From Lachnospiraceae bacterium UBA7076 (lineage in GTDB: Bacteria; Bacillota; Clostridia; Lachnospirales; Lachnospiraceae), in the NCBI GenBank assembly GCA_002493625.1, contig DKZK01000005.1:1-64000 (forward strand): a stretch of DNA of 64,000 nt. The letters are read 5' to 3'. The notes beneath the pieces were generated by a model. It was not told the origin of the DNA, made no database searches, and saw only the letters and a list, made by a program, of their open reading frames with translations. A program made the position numbers and the translations under genes. Below, piece by piece: positions 26,154-34,413 of this stretch; position 1 is the stretch's first letter, and the number at the start of each line of letters is the position of its first letter.

Positions 26154-27113
26154 ATGAAGATAAGTAAAAACTTTATAAAGGTTATAGGCTTCTGGCTTGG
26201 GCTTTTTGTAATTCTTGAGGGCTTGTCGCTTGCATTTAACAGGGACAAAAATATATACGACATCAATTCCGTAAAGTGCAAGGAAGCGGAAATTAACGCT
26301 GAGGCGGACAACACCATTGAGGTAATTTTCTGCGGTGACAGCGAATGTTATTCCAGCTTTTGTCCGTTACAGATGTATCAGGAATTTGGTTTTACTTCTT
26401 ATGTATGCGCCACATCTGCGCAGAGGCTTTGTGATACATATGCCATATTGGATAATACCTTTAAATCTCAGTCTCCAAAGGTGGTTGTTCTTGAGACAAA
26501 CTGTCTTTACAGAAATTCTGCATCAGACTGTGAGGATGAGGACAGTGTAATGAAGTTTCTTTCAAAACATATGCCGGTATTTGCGTATCATTCCGACTGG
26601 AAAAATCTTGGAGGCGGTTTTATTGAACGGGGAAGGAGTATGCAGGGGCAAGATTTCAAGGGCTTTGTTTTAAGGAAAAGCGTCATTCCTTATACAGGCG
26701 GCGCATATATGAATAAAACTGATATTGCAGAGGATTTTTCAGATGATACATATGAATATCTGGATAAAATTCTTAAATTGTGTCAGGAGCATAATGCAAA
26801 GCTTATGCTTGTAAGCGTGCCGTCACCGAAAAACTGGAGCTATGAAAGGCATAACGCCGTAACAGAGTGGGTAAAAATGAACGACGTGGCTTATGTGGAT
26901 TTGAATTTGGAACATAACGTTGATATAGACTGGCTTACGGACACAAAGGATGGCGGCGACCATTTAAACTTTGTGGGCGCAAAGAAAGCGACGCACTTTA
27001 TGGGAGAGTATCTTTTTAATAATTATGCTCTGTCGGACAGAAGAAAAAACCCTGACTTTAAGGCGTGGGAGGATTGTGTCTCTGCATCAGGGGAATTTTC
27101 TTTGAAGGATTAA
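26154..27113 (+). CDS. DltD-like SGNH/GDSL-type extracytoplasmic protein
   Basis: A protein of about 319 residues with an N-terminal membrane anchor (FIKVIGFWLGLFVILEG) and an extracytoplasmic SGNH-hydrolase fold. Block I is FCGDSECYS and the C-terminal Asp-His pair is in DGGDHLNFVG. It occupies the dltD position and would help place the amino acid on the acceptor polymer. It is shorter than classical DltD and only distantly similar. ATG 26154 is chosen; a GTG at 26145 is possible. Its 3' end overlaps the asparaginase gene by four bases. Confidence 0.78.
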   Translation: MKISKNFIKVIGFWLGLFVILEGLSLAFNRDKNIYDINSVKCKEAEINAEADNTIEVIFCGDSECYSSFCPLQMYQEFGFTSYVCATSAQRLCDTYAILDNTFKSQSPKVVVLETNCLYRNSASDCEDEDSVMKFLSKHMPVFAYHSDWKNLGGGFIERGRSMQGQDFKGFVLRKSVIPYTGGAYMNKTDIAEDFSDDTYEYLDKILKLCQEHNAKLMLVSVPSPKNWSYERHNAVTEWVKMNDVAYVDLNLEHNVDIDWLTDTKDGGDHLNFVGAKKATHFMGEYLFNNYALSDRRKNPDFKAWEDCVSASGEFSLKD

Positions 27114-28363
27114 ATAATATCATGGCATATCGGCGTATTCATATATTTTGAAATATTATTACAGCATACCGGCGTGTTCATGTGTTTTGAAATATTGTCA
27201 CAGTTTGTTGAGACAAGCAGCCAAAGCTTCATGTACATGGCTATGGGGGATGCCTTTGGCAGAACCTTTATGTTTAGCTCATCATAAACCTTGGTGCTCT
27301 CATAACTCGTTCTTTTTTCTGCGCCTGTCAGAAATACGGGAATATTTCTCGCTTTAGCGTCCAAAAGCATATCCTTTAATTCGGTGCTGTCGGTACGAAG
27401 TGTTCCTGAGTGGTAGGTGTCTAAAAGTATTGCGCGAACATATTCAGGTACTAAAGAGTACCTTTCGCCGGGGTATGGGCGTATAAATGCTACAGGCGAA
27501 TGTTCTGAAAATCGTGGTTTGTCACCGAAAATAAATCCCACATCTGTTTTATTTTTATTACATGGCTGCTTGTTATTACTGATGCATGGCGTAATGCTGC
27601 CTGTGTTGTCCGTTGCTGTAGCGCTGTCTGCTGCTGCAATGTTGTTTAAGTTGTCTGTTGTTGTGGCACTGTCTGTTGCTGCGATGTTGTTTAAGTTGCC
27701 CGTTGCTGTGGTGCTGTTTATGCTACCCGTTGCCGTGAGATTATCCACGCTGTATATTTTATCGCTGTATGACGCATGGGAAAGAAGCCTTGCGCCACAG
27801 TGTATAACGGCAGGTTCATTTTCATTTTTATAGGCAACGTAAACGCCAATATGATTTGCCACATTATTTTCTATAGCAAGATTATTTCCGGTGTTTTTTT
27901 GTGCGGAGGCATTGATATTTTCTTCGGGAGTTTTGCAGCAGGTCATAATAAAGTCCACTGCCGCCGAAAAATTATCATAACCGTTTGCCCTGCTGTCATC
28001 AAGTATATAGTTGCTTGATACGAGGACAATGGGAATGTTAATATCAGAATAAATGTATGACAGTCCGGCAGCCGTGTACTGGAGCGTATCCGTACCGTGT
28101 GTTACGATAATGCCGTCGTATTCATCGGAGGATAATGCTTTATCGATGCAGTCTGCAAGCAGGTTTATATGCTTTCCCGTCAGGTTTTCACTTAGTATAT
28201 AGTAGGGACTGGATGTGCTGAAGCTTATATTTTTGCACTTTTTGGGATTAAGTTTTTTATATTCATTTATTAATCTGTAATTGTTTTGTTCATCAGGTCC
28301 GATGTAGCCGCCTCTTTCTGACGAGCTGATAGTTCCGCCTGTAAATATTACGAGAATGTTCAT
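27110..28363 (-). CDS. Asparaginase family protein with in-frame repeat insertion
   Basis: A 417-residue type I/II asparaginase-fold protein. The threonine motifs are FTGGTISS (residues 7-14) and THGTDTLQ (88-95), which hold the nucleophile and the catalytic triad. It hydrolyses asparagine to aspartate and ammonia, or a related amide. Between about residues 205 and 275 there is an Asn/Thr/Ala-rich insertion made of 15-residue repeats (NLNNIAATDSATTTD type). The C-terminus carries a 13-residue duplication (NISKHMNTPVC/NISKYMNTPIC). Both are absent from usual asparaginases. AAGGAG precedes the ATG on the minus strand. Confidence 0.85.
   Translation of the reverse strand: MNILVIFTGGTISSSERGGYIGPDEQNNYRLINEYKKLNPKKCKNISFSTSSPYYILSENLTGKHINLLADCIDKALSSDEYDGIIVTHGTDTLQYTAAGLSYIYSDINIPIVLVSSNYILDDSRANGYDNFSAAVDFIMTCCKTPEENINASAQKNTGNNLAIENNVANHIGVYVAYKNENEPAVIHCGARLLSHASYSDKIYSVDNLTATGSINSTTATGNLNNIAATDSATTTDNLNNIAAADSATATDNTGSITPCISNNKQPCNKNKTDVGFIFGDKPRFSEHSPVAFIRPYPGERYSLVPEYVRAILLDTYHSGTLRTDSTELKDMLLDAKARNIPVFLTGAEKRTSYESTKVYDELNIKVLPKASPIAMYMKLWLLVSTNCDNISKHMNTPVCCNNISKYMNTPICHDII
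27125..27200. repeat. 39-bp tandem duplication at the 3' end of the asparaginase gene
   Basis: GCATATCGGCGTATTCATAT at 27125 and GCATACCGGCGTGTTCATGT at 27164 start two copies of a 39-base unit. It is in frame (13 codons) and encodes the duplicated C-terminus. Confidence 0.75.
27612..27745. repeat. 45-bp in-frame minisatellite in the asparaginase gene
   Basis: Units starting GTTGCTGTAGCGCTGTCTG (27612), GTTGTTGTGGCACTGTCTG (27657) and GTTGCTGTGGTGCTG (27702, shortened) have an exact 45-base period. That is 15 codons, so copy-number change keeps the frame. Confidence 0.8.
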
Positions 28364-28714
28364 GTAAATCTCCTTTTTGATTTTTGTGAGAGTAGTGTAC
28401 CATAATTACTGCTTTTATATAAGTCATAATTCGCATAAAATGTGTGTCGGCTTGACGTGAAGTATATTTTAAGCTAATATACATTTGAAATCTATGAAAT
28501 TTAACTGTATTTATGGCATTAAATGAATATGAGATGGAGCGTAGTTAATGCATCAGAATATCAGATTTAAAAGCTGCATATTAATAGCTGCCGTGATAAA
28601 CAGCGCAGTATTTCCTTTTTGACTTGCTATAGAAGGTATTGTAATATATGCATTTATAAAAAACATATGCTATGTAAGACGGTGATTTTCCCAAAGGACA
28701 GGAGACTCGCAACC
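28364..28714. other. Intergenic region between divergent asparaginase and DUF1848 genes
   Basis: AT-rich, about 350 bases. It must hold both promoters, but no pair of elements with consensus spacing stands out. No repeat or RNA gene recognised. Confidence 0.4.
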
Positions 28715-29641
28715 ATGATTATAAACACCGGAATGAGAACGGATATTCCCGCATTTTATGCCGAATGGTTTATAAACCGCATAAGGGAAGGGTATGTATA
28801 CACAAGAAATCCTTATAATAACGCACAGGTAACAAAGTACCGGCTTACTCCTGAGGTTGTGGATGTGCTGGTCTTCTGCACTAAAAATCCTGCGCCCATG
28901 CTGCCTTATATGGACGAACTGAAAAGGTACGGACAGTATTGGTTTGTGACGATAACGCCTTACGGAACGGACCTTGAGCTTAATGTCCCGCCAAAGGAAA
29001 AAGTAATGGAGGATTTTTTGAAATTGTCCCGCATTGTGGGGGCAGACAGTATGGCATGGCGTTATGACCCTGTTGTTATTACGGATGAATATACGGTGGA
29101 AAGGCATATATCAGATTTTGCCATGATGGCGGAAACGCTTGCAGGCTATACACATACCTGCGTCATAAGCTTTATTGATTTATATAAAAAGGTGCGGAGA
29201 AATTTTCCGGAGGCAAAAGAGGTTTCTTATGCGGATAAAATAGCGCTGGGCAAAGAATTTATAAGAATATGTAAAAAATACGATATAGTTGTAAAGCCCT
29301 GTGCAGAGGGTGACGGGCTTGCTGAATACGGAGCGGATTGCAGTGGATGCATGACAAAGCATGCCTTTGAAAAAGCGATACACTGTAGATTGGATGCTCC
29401 AAAAATTAAGTCCCAAAGGGCGGAATGTGCCTGCCTGCTGGGAAAGGATATCGGTCAGTATGATACCTGCGGACACCTTTGCAGGTATTGCTATGCAAAT
29501 GTAAATTCTGATGCTGTAAGGAAAAACATGAGGCTGCATAATCCGCAGTCACCATTTCTGGTTGGCGAGCTTAGAGAAAATGATGTCATACATGAGGCAA
29601 GCCAACGCAGCTGGAGGAATGAGCAACTAAGTTTGTTTTAG
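28715..29641 (+). CDS. DUF1848 family protein
   Basis: A 309-residue DUF1848 protein. The N-terminal signature is IINTGMRTDIPAFYAEWF and LVFCTKNPAPMLPYMDEL lies near residue 50. The C-terminal third is cysteine-rich, with CGADCSGC and then DTCGHLCRYCYAN, a CxxxCxxC arrangement like a radical-SAM or Fe-S cluster motif placed at the wrong end of the protein. A metal cofactor is therefore likely, but the function is unknown. The ATG at 28715 follows AGGACAGGAG. The sugar acetyltransferase gene follows 12 bases after the stop, so both are probably co-transcribed. Confidence 0.85.
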   Translation: MIINTGMRTDIPAFYAEWFINRIREGYVYTRNPYNNAQVTKYRLTPEVVDVLVFCTKNPAPMLPYMDELKRYGQYWFVTITPYGTDLELNVPPKEKVMEDFLKLSRIVGADSMAWRYDPVVITDEYTVERHISDFAMMAETLAGYTHTCVISFIDLYKKVRRNFPEAKEVSYADKIALGKEFIRICKKYDIVVKPCAEGDGLAEYGADCSGCMTKHAFEKAIHCRLDAPKIKSQRAECACLLGKDIGQYDTCGHLCRYCYANVNSDAVRKNMRLHNPQSPFLVGELRENDVIHEASQRSWRNEQLSLF

Positions 29642-29653
29642 GAGGAAATAAAA

Positions 29654-30253
29654 ATGACGGAACGTGAAAAAATGTTAAGTGCAAGGCTGTATAAGTGCGA
29701 TGCTGAGCTTGGTAAGTTAAATGGAAATTGCAAAAAATTAATGGAAAAATTCAATGCAACAAGATATGAGACAGACAGTGACAGAATGAAATATATCCGT
29801 GAGCTGTTTGCGCACGTTGGGGAAAATGCATACATAGAGCCGGAGGTATATTTTGACTACGGCTGCCATATATCAGTGGGGGACAATTTCTATGCAAACA
29901 CGGGACTGATAATACTGGATCAGTGCAGGGTTACAATCGGTAATAATGTGTTCTTCGGACCAAGGGTAAACATATACTGCGCAGGGCATCCCATAGACGC
30001 AGTGGTGAGAAATAAACAGCTTGAGTACGGAAAGCCTGTCACAATAGGAAATGACGTATGGGTTGGAGGAAATGTTGTATTTAATCCCGGCGTAACGGTT
30101 GGGGATGACGTGGTTATAGGAAGCGGAGCTGTTGTAACAAAGGCCATACCGTCACATGTTATTGCAGGCGGCAATCCATGTAAGGTTATACGGGAAATAA
30201 CGGAAGCGGACAGATTGTATTGGGAGGAGCAGGAAAGAGAGTGGTATTCTTAA
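29654..30253 (+). CDS. Maltose/galactoside O-acetyltransferase-like enzyme
   Basis: A 199-residue left-handed beta-helix acetyltransferase (Maa/LacA type). An N-terminal helical mac domain comes first (EREKMLSARLYKC), then hexapeptide repeats. YCAGHPID contains the catalytic histidine, and the C-terminus holds SGAVVTKAIPSHVIAGGNPCKVIRE. It would acetylate a sugar hydroxyl from acetyl-CoA in the cytosol. AGGAGG precedes the ATG. The 3' end overlaps the convergent DNA glycosylase gene by four bases. Confidence 0.92.
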   Translation: MTEREKMLSARLYKCDAELGKLNGNCKKLMEKFNATRYETDSDRMKYIRELFAHVGENAYIEPEVYFDYGCHISVGDNFYANTGLIILDQCRVTIGNNVFFGPRVNIYCAGHPIDAVVRNKQLEYGKPVTIGNDVWVGGNVVFNPGVTVGDDVVIGSGAVVTKAIPSHVIAGGNPCKVIREITEADRLYWEEQEREWYS

Positions 30254-30888
30254 CCTCTTTCCGCATAATCCTTCATTTCAGGAATGGCGCCTCCTGCCAC
30301 CGCCCATAAATATAAGCTTGCCACACTGCAATATGGGCTGAATCTCTTTCTGTATCTCTCAAACCGTTCCTTTGAAATGTCCTTGTGATGATATACCATC
30401 CGTATGCCGCGGAGGATTGCCAGATCACCGAAGCTGAAAATATCAGGTCTTTGCAGGCAGAAAAGTAAAATCATTTCCGCTGTCCAAACGCCTACGCCTT
30501 TCAGTGATGACAGGGCGGCAATGGCTTCCTCATCCGTCATGGCATCTATTGCCGCAAGATTAAATTCTCCTGAATTTACCTTTTCGGCAAACGCCATAAT
30601 GTAATCAACCTTTCGCCACGAAGTACCGTAAGATTGTAGCTTTTCCCTGCCGATAGTAAGGACTTTCGGCGCATCAAGCGTGCCCAAATCATCCTTTATT
30701 TTCTTCCAAATCGCAGTATGCGCCTTTGTGGAAATCTGCTGTCCTATGATGGAGTTGACGACAGCCTCGAAAAGATTATCCATGCAGAGTCGGTTCACGT
30801 GTCCAATGCGATTTATTACCTCTGCAAGCTTTTTGTCCTTTGATTTAAGATAATTTATTTCCTTGTCACCGTATTCAAAATAGCACAT
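30250..30888 (-). CDS. DNA-3-methyladenine glycosylase II-like (HhH-GPD)
   Basis: A 212-residue HhH-GPD base-excision glycosylase. The helix-hairpin-helix is LSSLKGVGVWTAEMILLF, followed by DIFSFGDLAILRG containing the catalytic Asp. AVVNSIIGQQISTKAH is the usual AlkA core block. It removes alkylated bases such as 3-methyladenine. It lacks the N-terminal AlkA domain, so it is the short form typical of Firmicutes. The hxlR gene lies upstream on the same strand with a gap of about 20 bases and may be co-transcribed. Confidence 0.88.
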   Translation of the reverse strand: MCYFEYGDKEINYLKSKDKKLAEVINRIGHVNRLCMDNLFEAVVNSIIGQQISTKAHTAIWKKIKDDLGTLDAPKVLTIGREKLQSYGTSWRKVDYIMAFAEKVNSGEFNLAAIDAMTDEEAIAALSSLKGVGVWTAEMILLFCLQRPDIFSFGDLAILRGIRMVYHHKDISKERFERYRKRFSPYCSVASLYLWAVAGGAIPEMKDYAERG

Positions 30889-30910
30889 TGTACTTCACCT
30901 GCACCTTCTA

Positions 30911-31276
30911 TTAAGTTTGATGCCCCGCTGCTTGGGGCAGGGTATTTGGCTGTTTGAGTATCGATTTATAATAGTTTCCGAAATCAGCGAGTGCATCAAT
31001 AATCGGCAGTATTTCTTTTCCGAGATCTGTAAGCCCGTACTCTACTCTTGGCGGCAATTCATGATAATCGCGCCGATAAGCAAGCCCGTCGTCAATCATC
31101 TGACGCAGGCTGTCGGTCAACACTTTTTGTGATATTCCGTCCAGATTTCTCATTAATTCGTTAAATCTCCATGGACGTACTTTTAGATTGCGTATAATTA
31201 ACAGCTTCCATTTCCCGCCAATTAAAGATACGGCTGTTGCCACAGGGCAAGCAGGTAATTCGTCTTTTGTTTTCAT
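30911..31276 (-). CDS. HxlR-family winged-helix regulator
   Basis: A 121-residue HxlR/MarR-like regulator. CPVATAVSLIGGKWKLLIIRNL and MRNLDGISQKVLTDSLRQM form the winged helix, and YGLTDLGKEI is the wing end. HxlR proteins sense thiol or aldehyde stress, often controlling a divergent gene. The cupin gene diverges from it here, with inverted repeats in the spacer. The ATG at 31276 follows GAGGTGATTGAGGG; a GTG twelve bases upstream is possible. Confidence 0.9.
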   Translation of the reverse strand: MKTKDELPACPVATAVSLIGGKWKLLIIRNLKVRPWRFNELMRNLDGISQKVLTDSLRQMIDDGLAYRRDYHELPPRVEYGLTDLGKEILPIIDALADFGNYYKSILKQPNTLPQAAGHQT

Positions 31277-31301
31277 GCCCTCAATCACCTCACAATCATA
31301 T

Positions 31302-31381
31302 TATAGTATACATTCTGAAAAAAGTATACAGTTACAAAAAAGTGCGTACTTGTTTTTGCATATATCGGACAATATACTATA
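31302..31381. promoter_or_regulatory. HxlR/cupin intergenic operator region
   Basis: TATAGTATACA at 31302-31312, AGTATACAG at 31323-31331 and AATATACTATA at 31371-31381 form direct and inverted repeats of a GTATAC core between divergent genes. They are likely sites for the HxlR-type regulator. Confidence 0.5.
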
Positions 31382-31431
31382 GTCAAGCAAGAAGAAATTG
31401 CTGAATATTTTGGATTTTGGAGGTGCATACC

Positions 31432-31785
31432 ATGAAAAACTATGCTAAAACAAATATCGGAAATGAAAGTAGGACAGAGCTTCATGAAAAGCTTTCTTTG
31501 ACCGGTGCAGAGGTCAGTATTAATCAGCTTCCGACGGGCGCAAGTGTTCCATTCGTTCATTCTCACAAAAATAATGAGGAAATATACGGAATTATTTCCG
31601 GCAAGGGCAAAGCCTTAATTGACGATGAAGAAATTGAACTTACAACAGGTGATTGGTTGAAAGTTACCCCTGCTGCCAAACGACGGTTCTTTGCAGCGGA
31701 TGATTCCGAAATCACTTATATCTGTATACAGGTAAAAGAAAATTCACTTGGCAGCTTCACGGCAGACGATGCTGTGATGCATTAA
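31432..31785 (+). CDS. Cupin-domain protein
   Basis: A 117-residue single-cupin protein. The metal-binding motif 1 is PFVHSHKNNEEIYGIISGKG (two His and a Glu), followed by DWLKVTPAAKRRF. Such small cupins are often induced by HxlR-type regulators under chemical stress; the divergent hxlR supports that here. The ATG follows GGAGGTGC. The function is unknown: it could be an isomerase, dioxygenase or binding protein. Confidence 0.88.
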   Translation: MKNYAKTNIGNESRTELHEKLSLTGAEVSINQLPTGASVPFVHSHKNNEEIYGIISGKGKALIDDEEIELTTGDWLKVTPAAKRRFFAADDSEITYICIQVKENSLGSFTADDAVMH

Positions 31786-31802
31786 ATCAAACAGCTGAAA
31801 AT

Positions 31803-31846
31803 AAGAAGCACAGTTAAGTGGGATTCCAATACTGTGCTTCTTTTTT
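31803..31846. terminator. Intrinsic terminator downstream of the cupin gene
   Basis: AAGAAGCACAGT (31803-31814) pairs with ACTGTGCTTCTT (31831-31842), followed by a T-run. The convergent small gene starts its 3' end immediately after. Confidence 0.85.
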
Positions 31847-32096
31847 ATCCCATAATATATATATACATAAATCCGTCCACGTCCTTGACAATAAAAATGT
31901 GGACCTCTCTTGTCATTTGTCCATTGGTTCCGGGCAAAAGCAGTTCATATAAATACTCGGGTTTTTTTGTATTTAATTCGTATTCCAAGTTAACCTGTGG
32001 ATAAATCAGAGGAGGGGACTCGGGAACAATACGCATGCCAAATTCTTCGTCAAATTTTTTTGTTACGGCTTCTTCACAGCCTTTTATTACCCTCAT
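31845..32096 (-). CDS. Small hypothetical protein, probably truncated at its 5' end
   Basis: The 83-residue frame starts at ATG 32096 without a convincing ribosome site. The open frame continues upstream without a start to about 32168 (encoding YGIHNVDGYIILDEAEYAVV), where it enters a palindromic repeat and meets a stop. The upstream residues look like part of the same domain, so the gene was probably truncated by insertion of, or recombination at, the repeat. No family recognised; the readable part is acidic and beta-rich. Confidence 0.4.
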   Translation of the reverse strand: MRVIKGCEEAVTKKFDEEFGMRIVPESPPLIYPQVNLEYELNTKKPEYLYELLLPGTNGQMTREVHIFIVKDVDGFMYIYIMG

Positions 32097-32152
32097 TTTT
32101 ACGACTGCATATTCCGCTTCATCTAAAATGATATAACCGTCAACATTATGAA

Positions 32153-32284
32153 TACCATATCGTCAATCGCAGATTGACGGTGCGCTATTTGCGATGTTCT
32201 TTCGCAAAGTATAATATGCGCTTGCGCATTTTATACCATGATTTCACTTCGCTTCATCATGGTTCGCACACATTATACCATGCC
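32153..32284. repeat. Cluster of nested short palindromes
   Basis: Contains CCATATCGTCAATCGCAGATTGACG (shared with 2789-2816), TTTGCGATGTTCTTTCGCAAA, AATGCGCTTGCGCATT and ACCATGATTTCACTTCGCTTCATCATGGT. It is a mosaic of REP-like hairpins in the gap between two genes. Confidence 0.75.
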
Positions 32285-32320
32285 ATTATGGGGAGGAAAA
32301 GCAATTATCTGAAATTTCTA

Positions 32321-32370
32321 TTGACATACATTTAAATTTTATGTATTATAATGATATCAAAATGATATCA
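32321..32370 (+). promoter_or_regulatory. Promoter and double TGATATCA operator of the SPFH gene
   Basis: TTGACA (32321-32326), 17 bases, TATTAT (32344-32349). The palindrome TGATATCA occurs twice, at 32352-32359 and 32363-32370, eleven bases apart, across the expected transcription start. A dimeric repressor binding there would block transcription. Confidence 0.6.
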
Positions 32371-32486
32371 TTAAATTTTGATGCTACAAAAAATAAGTGT
32401 GAAATGCGAGTGCGGCTGCCTTATGGTCAGTCCATTTGCGAGGGTAAGCATGAGATGCTGATATTTAATAAGGGAGGAAAAATATT

Positions 32487-33527
32487 ATGAGTAATGAAAA
32501 TGCAGAACAAAAAATGATTATTCACAGTGGCGTAACTGAGAAGGAAATCACAAAAGCAAACGGCGCAGGAGCGTTGGTAGGACTTATTTTCGGGGAGCTT
32601 GTTTCCATAGGAATAATTATCCTGTCGGCGGCGCTTTTTGACGGCACCGGAAATGGAGCTGCCCTTGGAATTGGAGTAACCTTGGGAATTTTAGGAATTA
32701 TTGTGTTTTCCGTCATGTTTGCGGGTCTTAAGGTTGTTCATCCCAATGAAGCGGCAGTGTACACTTTTTTTGGACAGTACTACGGAACAATCAAAAAAGC
32801 GGGATTTTATTATTTGAATCCGTTTGTTTCAATCTATAATCCTTCATCCGCTTCTCCATTTGATGCGGTATCGACAGTGTTTACAACAGGAGCAAGTGAG
32901 ACAAAAACAGGAACAGCCGCTGCACCGAAGTATGATAAAAAGGTGTCAACAAAGACAATGACATTTAATAATCACAAGCAGAAGGTAAACGACGCTCTTG
33001 GTAATCCGATTGTTATCGGCGCGGCAGTTATATGGAAGGTTGTCAATCCTACAAAGGCAGTATTTAATGTTGAAAATTACAATGATTTCCTTTCCATACA
33101 GTGTGATGCGATTGTAAGAAATAATGCAAGGCTCTATCCGTATGACGTTATGGAGGATGATGTGGATGAAAAAACTCTCCGGGGAAGCAGTCAGGAGATT
33201 GCCGAAAATATGAAAAATGAGCTTCAGGCAAGAGTGGAGGAAGCGGGCATTGAAATAAAAGAAGTAAGAATAACCCATCTTGCATATGCGGAGGAGATTG
33301 CGGCAGCAATGCTTCAGAGACAGCAGGCAGTGGCAATTATTGCCGCAAGGCAGAAGATTGTTGAGGGAGCTGTCAGCATGGTTAAGATGGCGATAGACCA
33401 GCTTGGTGAGGAGGACATAGTTTCACTTGATGAGGAGAGAAAGGCAGCTATGGTAAGCAACCTGCTTGTGGTGCTTTGCGGAAATAAGGATGCACAGCCA
33501 ATCGTAAACAGCGGCTCGATATATTGA
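32487..33527 (+). CDS. SPFH/Band 7-domain membrane protein
   Basis: A 346-residue SPFH-domain protein with two N-terminal hydrophobic segments (about residues 25-75). The SPFH core starts [19 protein letters not shown], and a long helical region follows ([20 protein letters not shown]). Relatives (stomatin, prohibitin and slipin types) organise membrane microdomains and often help resist membrane stress. AGGGAGG precedes the ATG. A small membrane protein gene follows; NfeD, the usual partner, is not seen. Confidence 0.88.
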   Translation: MSNENAEQKMIIHSGVTEKEITKANGAGALVGLIFGELVSIGIIILSAALFDGTGNGAALGIGVTLGILGIIVFSVMFAGLKVVHPNEAAVYTFFGQYYGTIKKAGFYYLNPFVSIYNPSSASPFDAVSTVFTTGASETKTGTAAAPKYDKKVSTKTMTFNNHKQKVNDALGNPIVIGAAVIWKVVNPTKAVFNVENYNDFLSIQCDAIVRNNARLYPYDVMEDDVDEKTLRGSSQEIAENMKNELQARVEEAGIEIKEVRITHLAYAEEIAAAMLQRQQAVAIIAARQKIVEGAVSMVKMAIDQLGEEDIVSLDEERKAAMVSNLLVVLCGNKDAQPIVNSGSIY

Positions 33528-33594
33528 TGATGTCAGCTTTTGCCGAGGACAGCTTTTGACCGGGCTGATATTTTAAATGGAGGGAGATGCCATA

Positions 33595-34152
33595 ATGAAC
33601 GTAGATACTATGATGGAAGATACAATTTCATTAAATGATATAATGCCTGAGCTGCTTATTCTGATTGTGCCTGCCGCCGTTGCGCTTTTGTTTTCACTGG
33701 TATATGTTTTAATAAAAAGCAGACAGTGTAAGTCCATGGGGGTACGCATATCAAGGGGGACATATAACTCATATCTTGCCGTTATTTTTGCCATAAACAT
33801 TACCGGATTTATGTATGCCCTTGTTGAAGTTTTACTTATAATAACGGAGAATGTAAGCTATGATGAGATAAATCAAACCTCAATGGCATATATTCTGGCA
33901 ATTGGGCTTTTATGTGCTGTGTCAGGAATTTTAAAGGCGGTTATTGCAGGAAACAGCCTTATAAAAATTGCCAACGACACGTCAGGTCAAATTAAGCAGA
34001 CAAAGGCTGTACGGGCAGTTGGAATGCGTGTTGTGAATGTGGGAGGCAATGCTGCGTCTCCTGCGATGAGCAGGCTTATGATTTTCCTTGCCGTGGCAGA
34101 AATTCCGGCTATTGCGTCACTGGTAATGTTTGTTGTAAGATTTTTCCAATAA
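33595..34152 (+). CDS. Four-helix membrane protein downstream of SPFH gene
   Basis: A 185-residue protein with four hydrophobic segments (about residues 15-38, 55-80, 92-112 and 155-183). I do not recognise the family with certainty. The helix AEIPAIASLVMFVV faintly recalls subunit K (proteolipid) of V-type ATPases, which is not enough to name it. AGGGAG at 33581-33586 selects the ATG at 33595. It is about 65 bases after the SPFH gene and probably in the same operon, so it may act in the same membrane assembly. Confidence 0.7.
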   Translation: MNVDTMMEDTISLNDIMPELLILIVPAAVALLFSLVYVLIKSRQCKSMGVRISRGTYNSYLAVIFAINITGFMYALVEVLLIITENVSYDEINQTSMAYILAIGLLCAVSGILKAVIAGNSLIKIANDTSGQIKQTKAVRAVGMRVVNVGGNAASPAMSRLMIFLAVAEIPAIASLVMFVVRFFQ

Positions 34153-34194
34153 ATAAAATATTCCGATGCTTGAATGACAGGCAGCAGGCTTGGT

Positions 34195-34413
34195 GGTTTT
34201 ACAAGGTAATGGGTAGTAGTAGCTTTGGTGATGGTTTAACATGATAATGGATGGCAGTAGCTTTGGTGATGGTTTAGCATGATAATGGATGGCAGTAGTT
34301 TTGGTGATGGTTTAACATGGTAATGAGTGGCAGTAGGCTTGGTGGTTTAACATGGTAATGAGTGGCAGTAGGCTTGGTGATGTTTTAACATGGTTATGGA
34401 TGGGAGTGACCGG
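34195..34413. repeat. 38-bp tandem repeat array (about six units)
   Basis: GGTTTAACATGATAATGGATGGCAGTAGC-type units start at 34195, 34233, 34271, 34309, 34344 and 34382. Spacing is 38 bases, with one 35-base step. The last unit runs into the ribosome site and start codon of the RHH gene at 34414. No direct-repeat/spacer pattern, so not CRISPR. Confidence 0.88.

Noticed and set aside
34195..34413. Possible CRISPR array
   Set aside because: Contiguous degenerate 38-bp units without unique spacers; no cas genes nearby.
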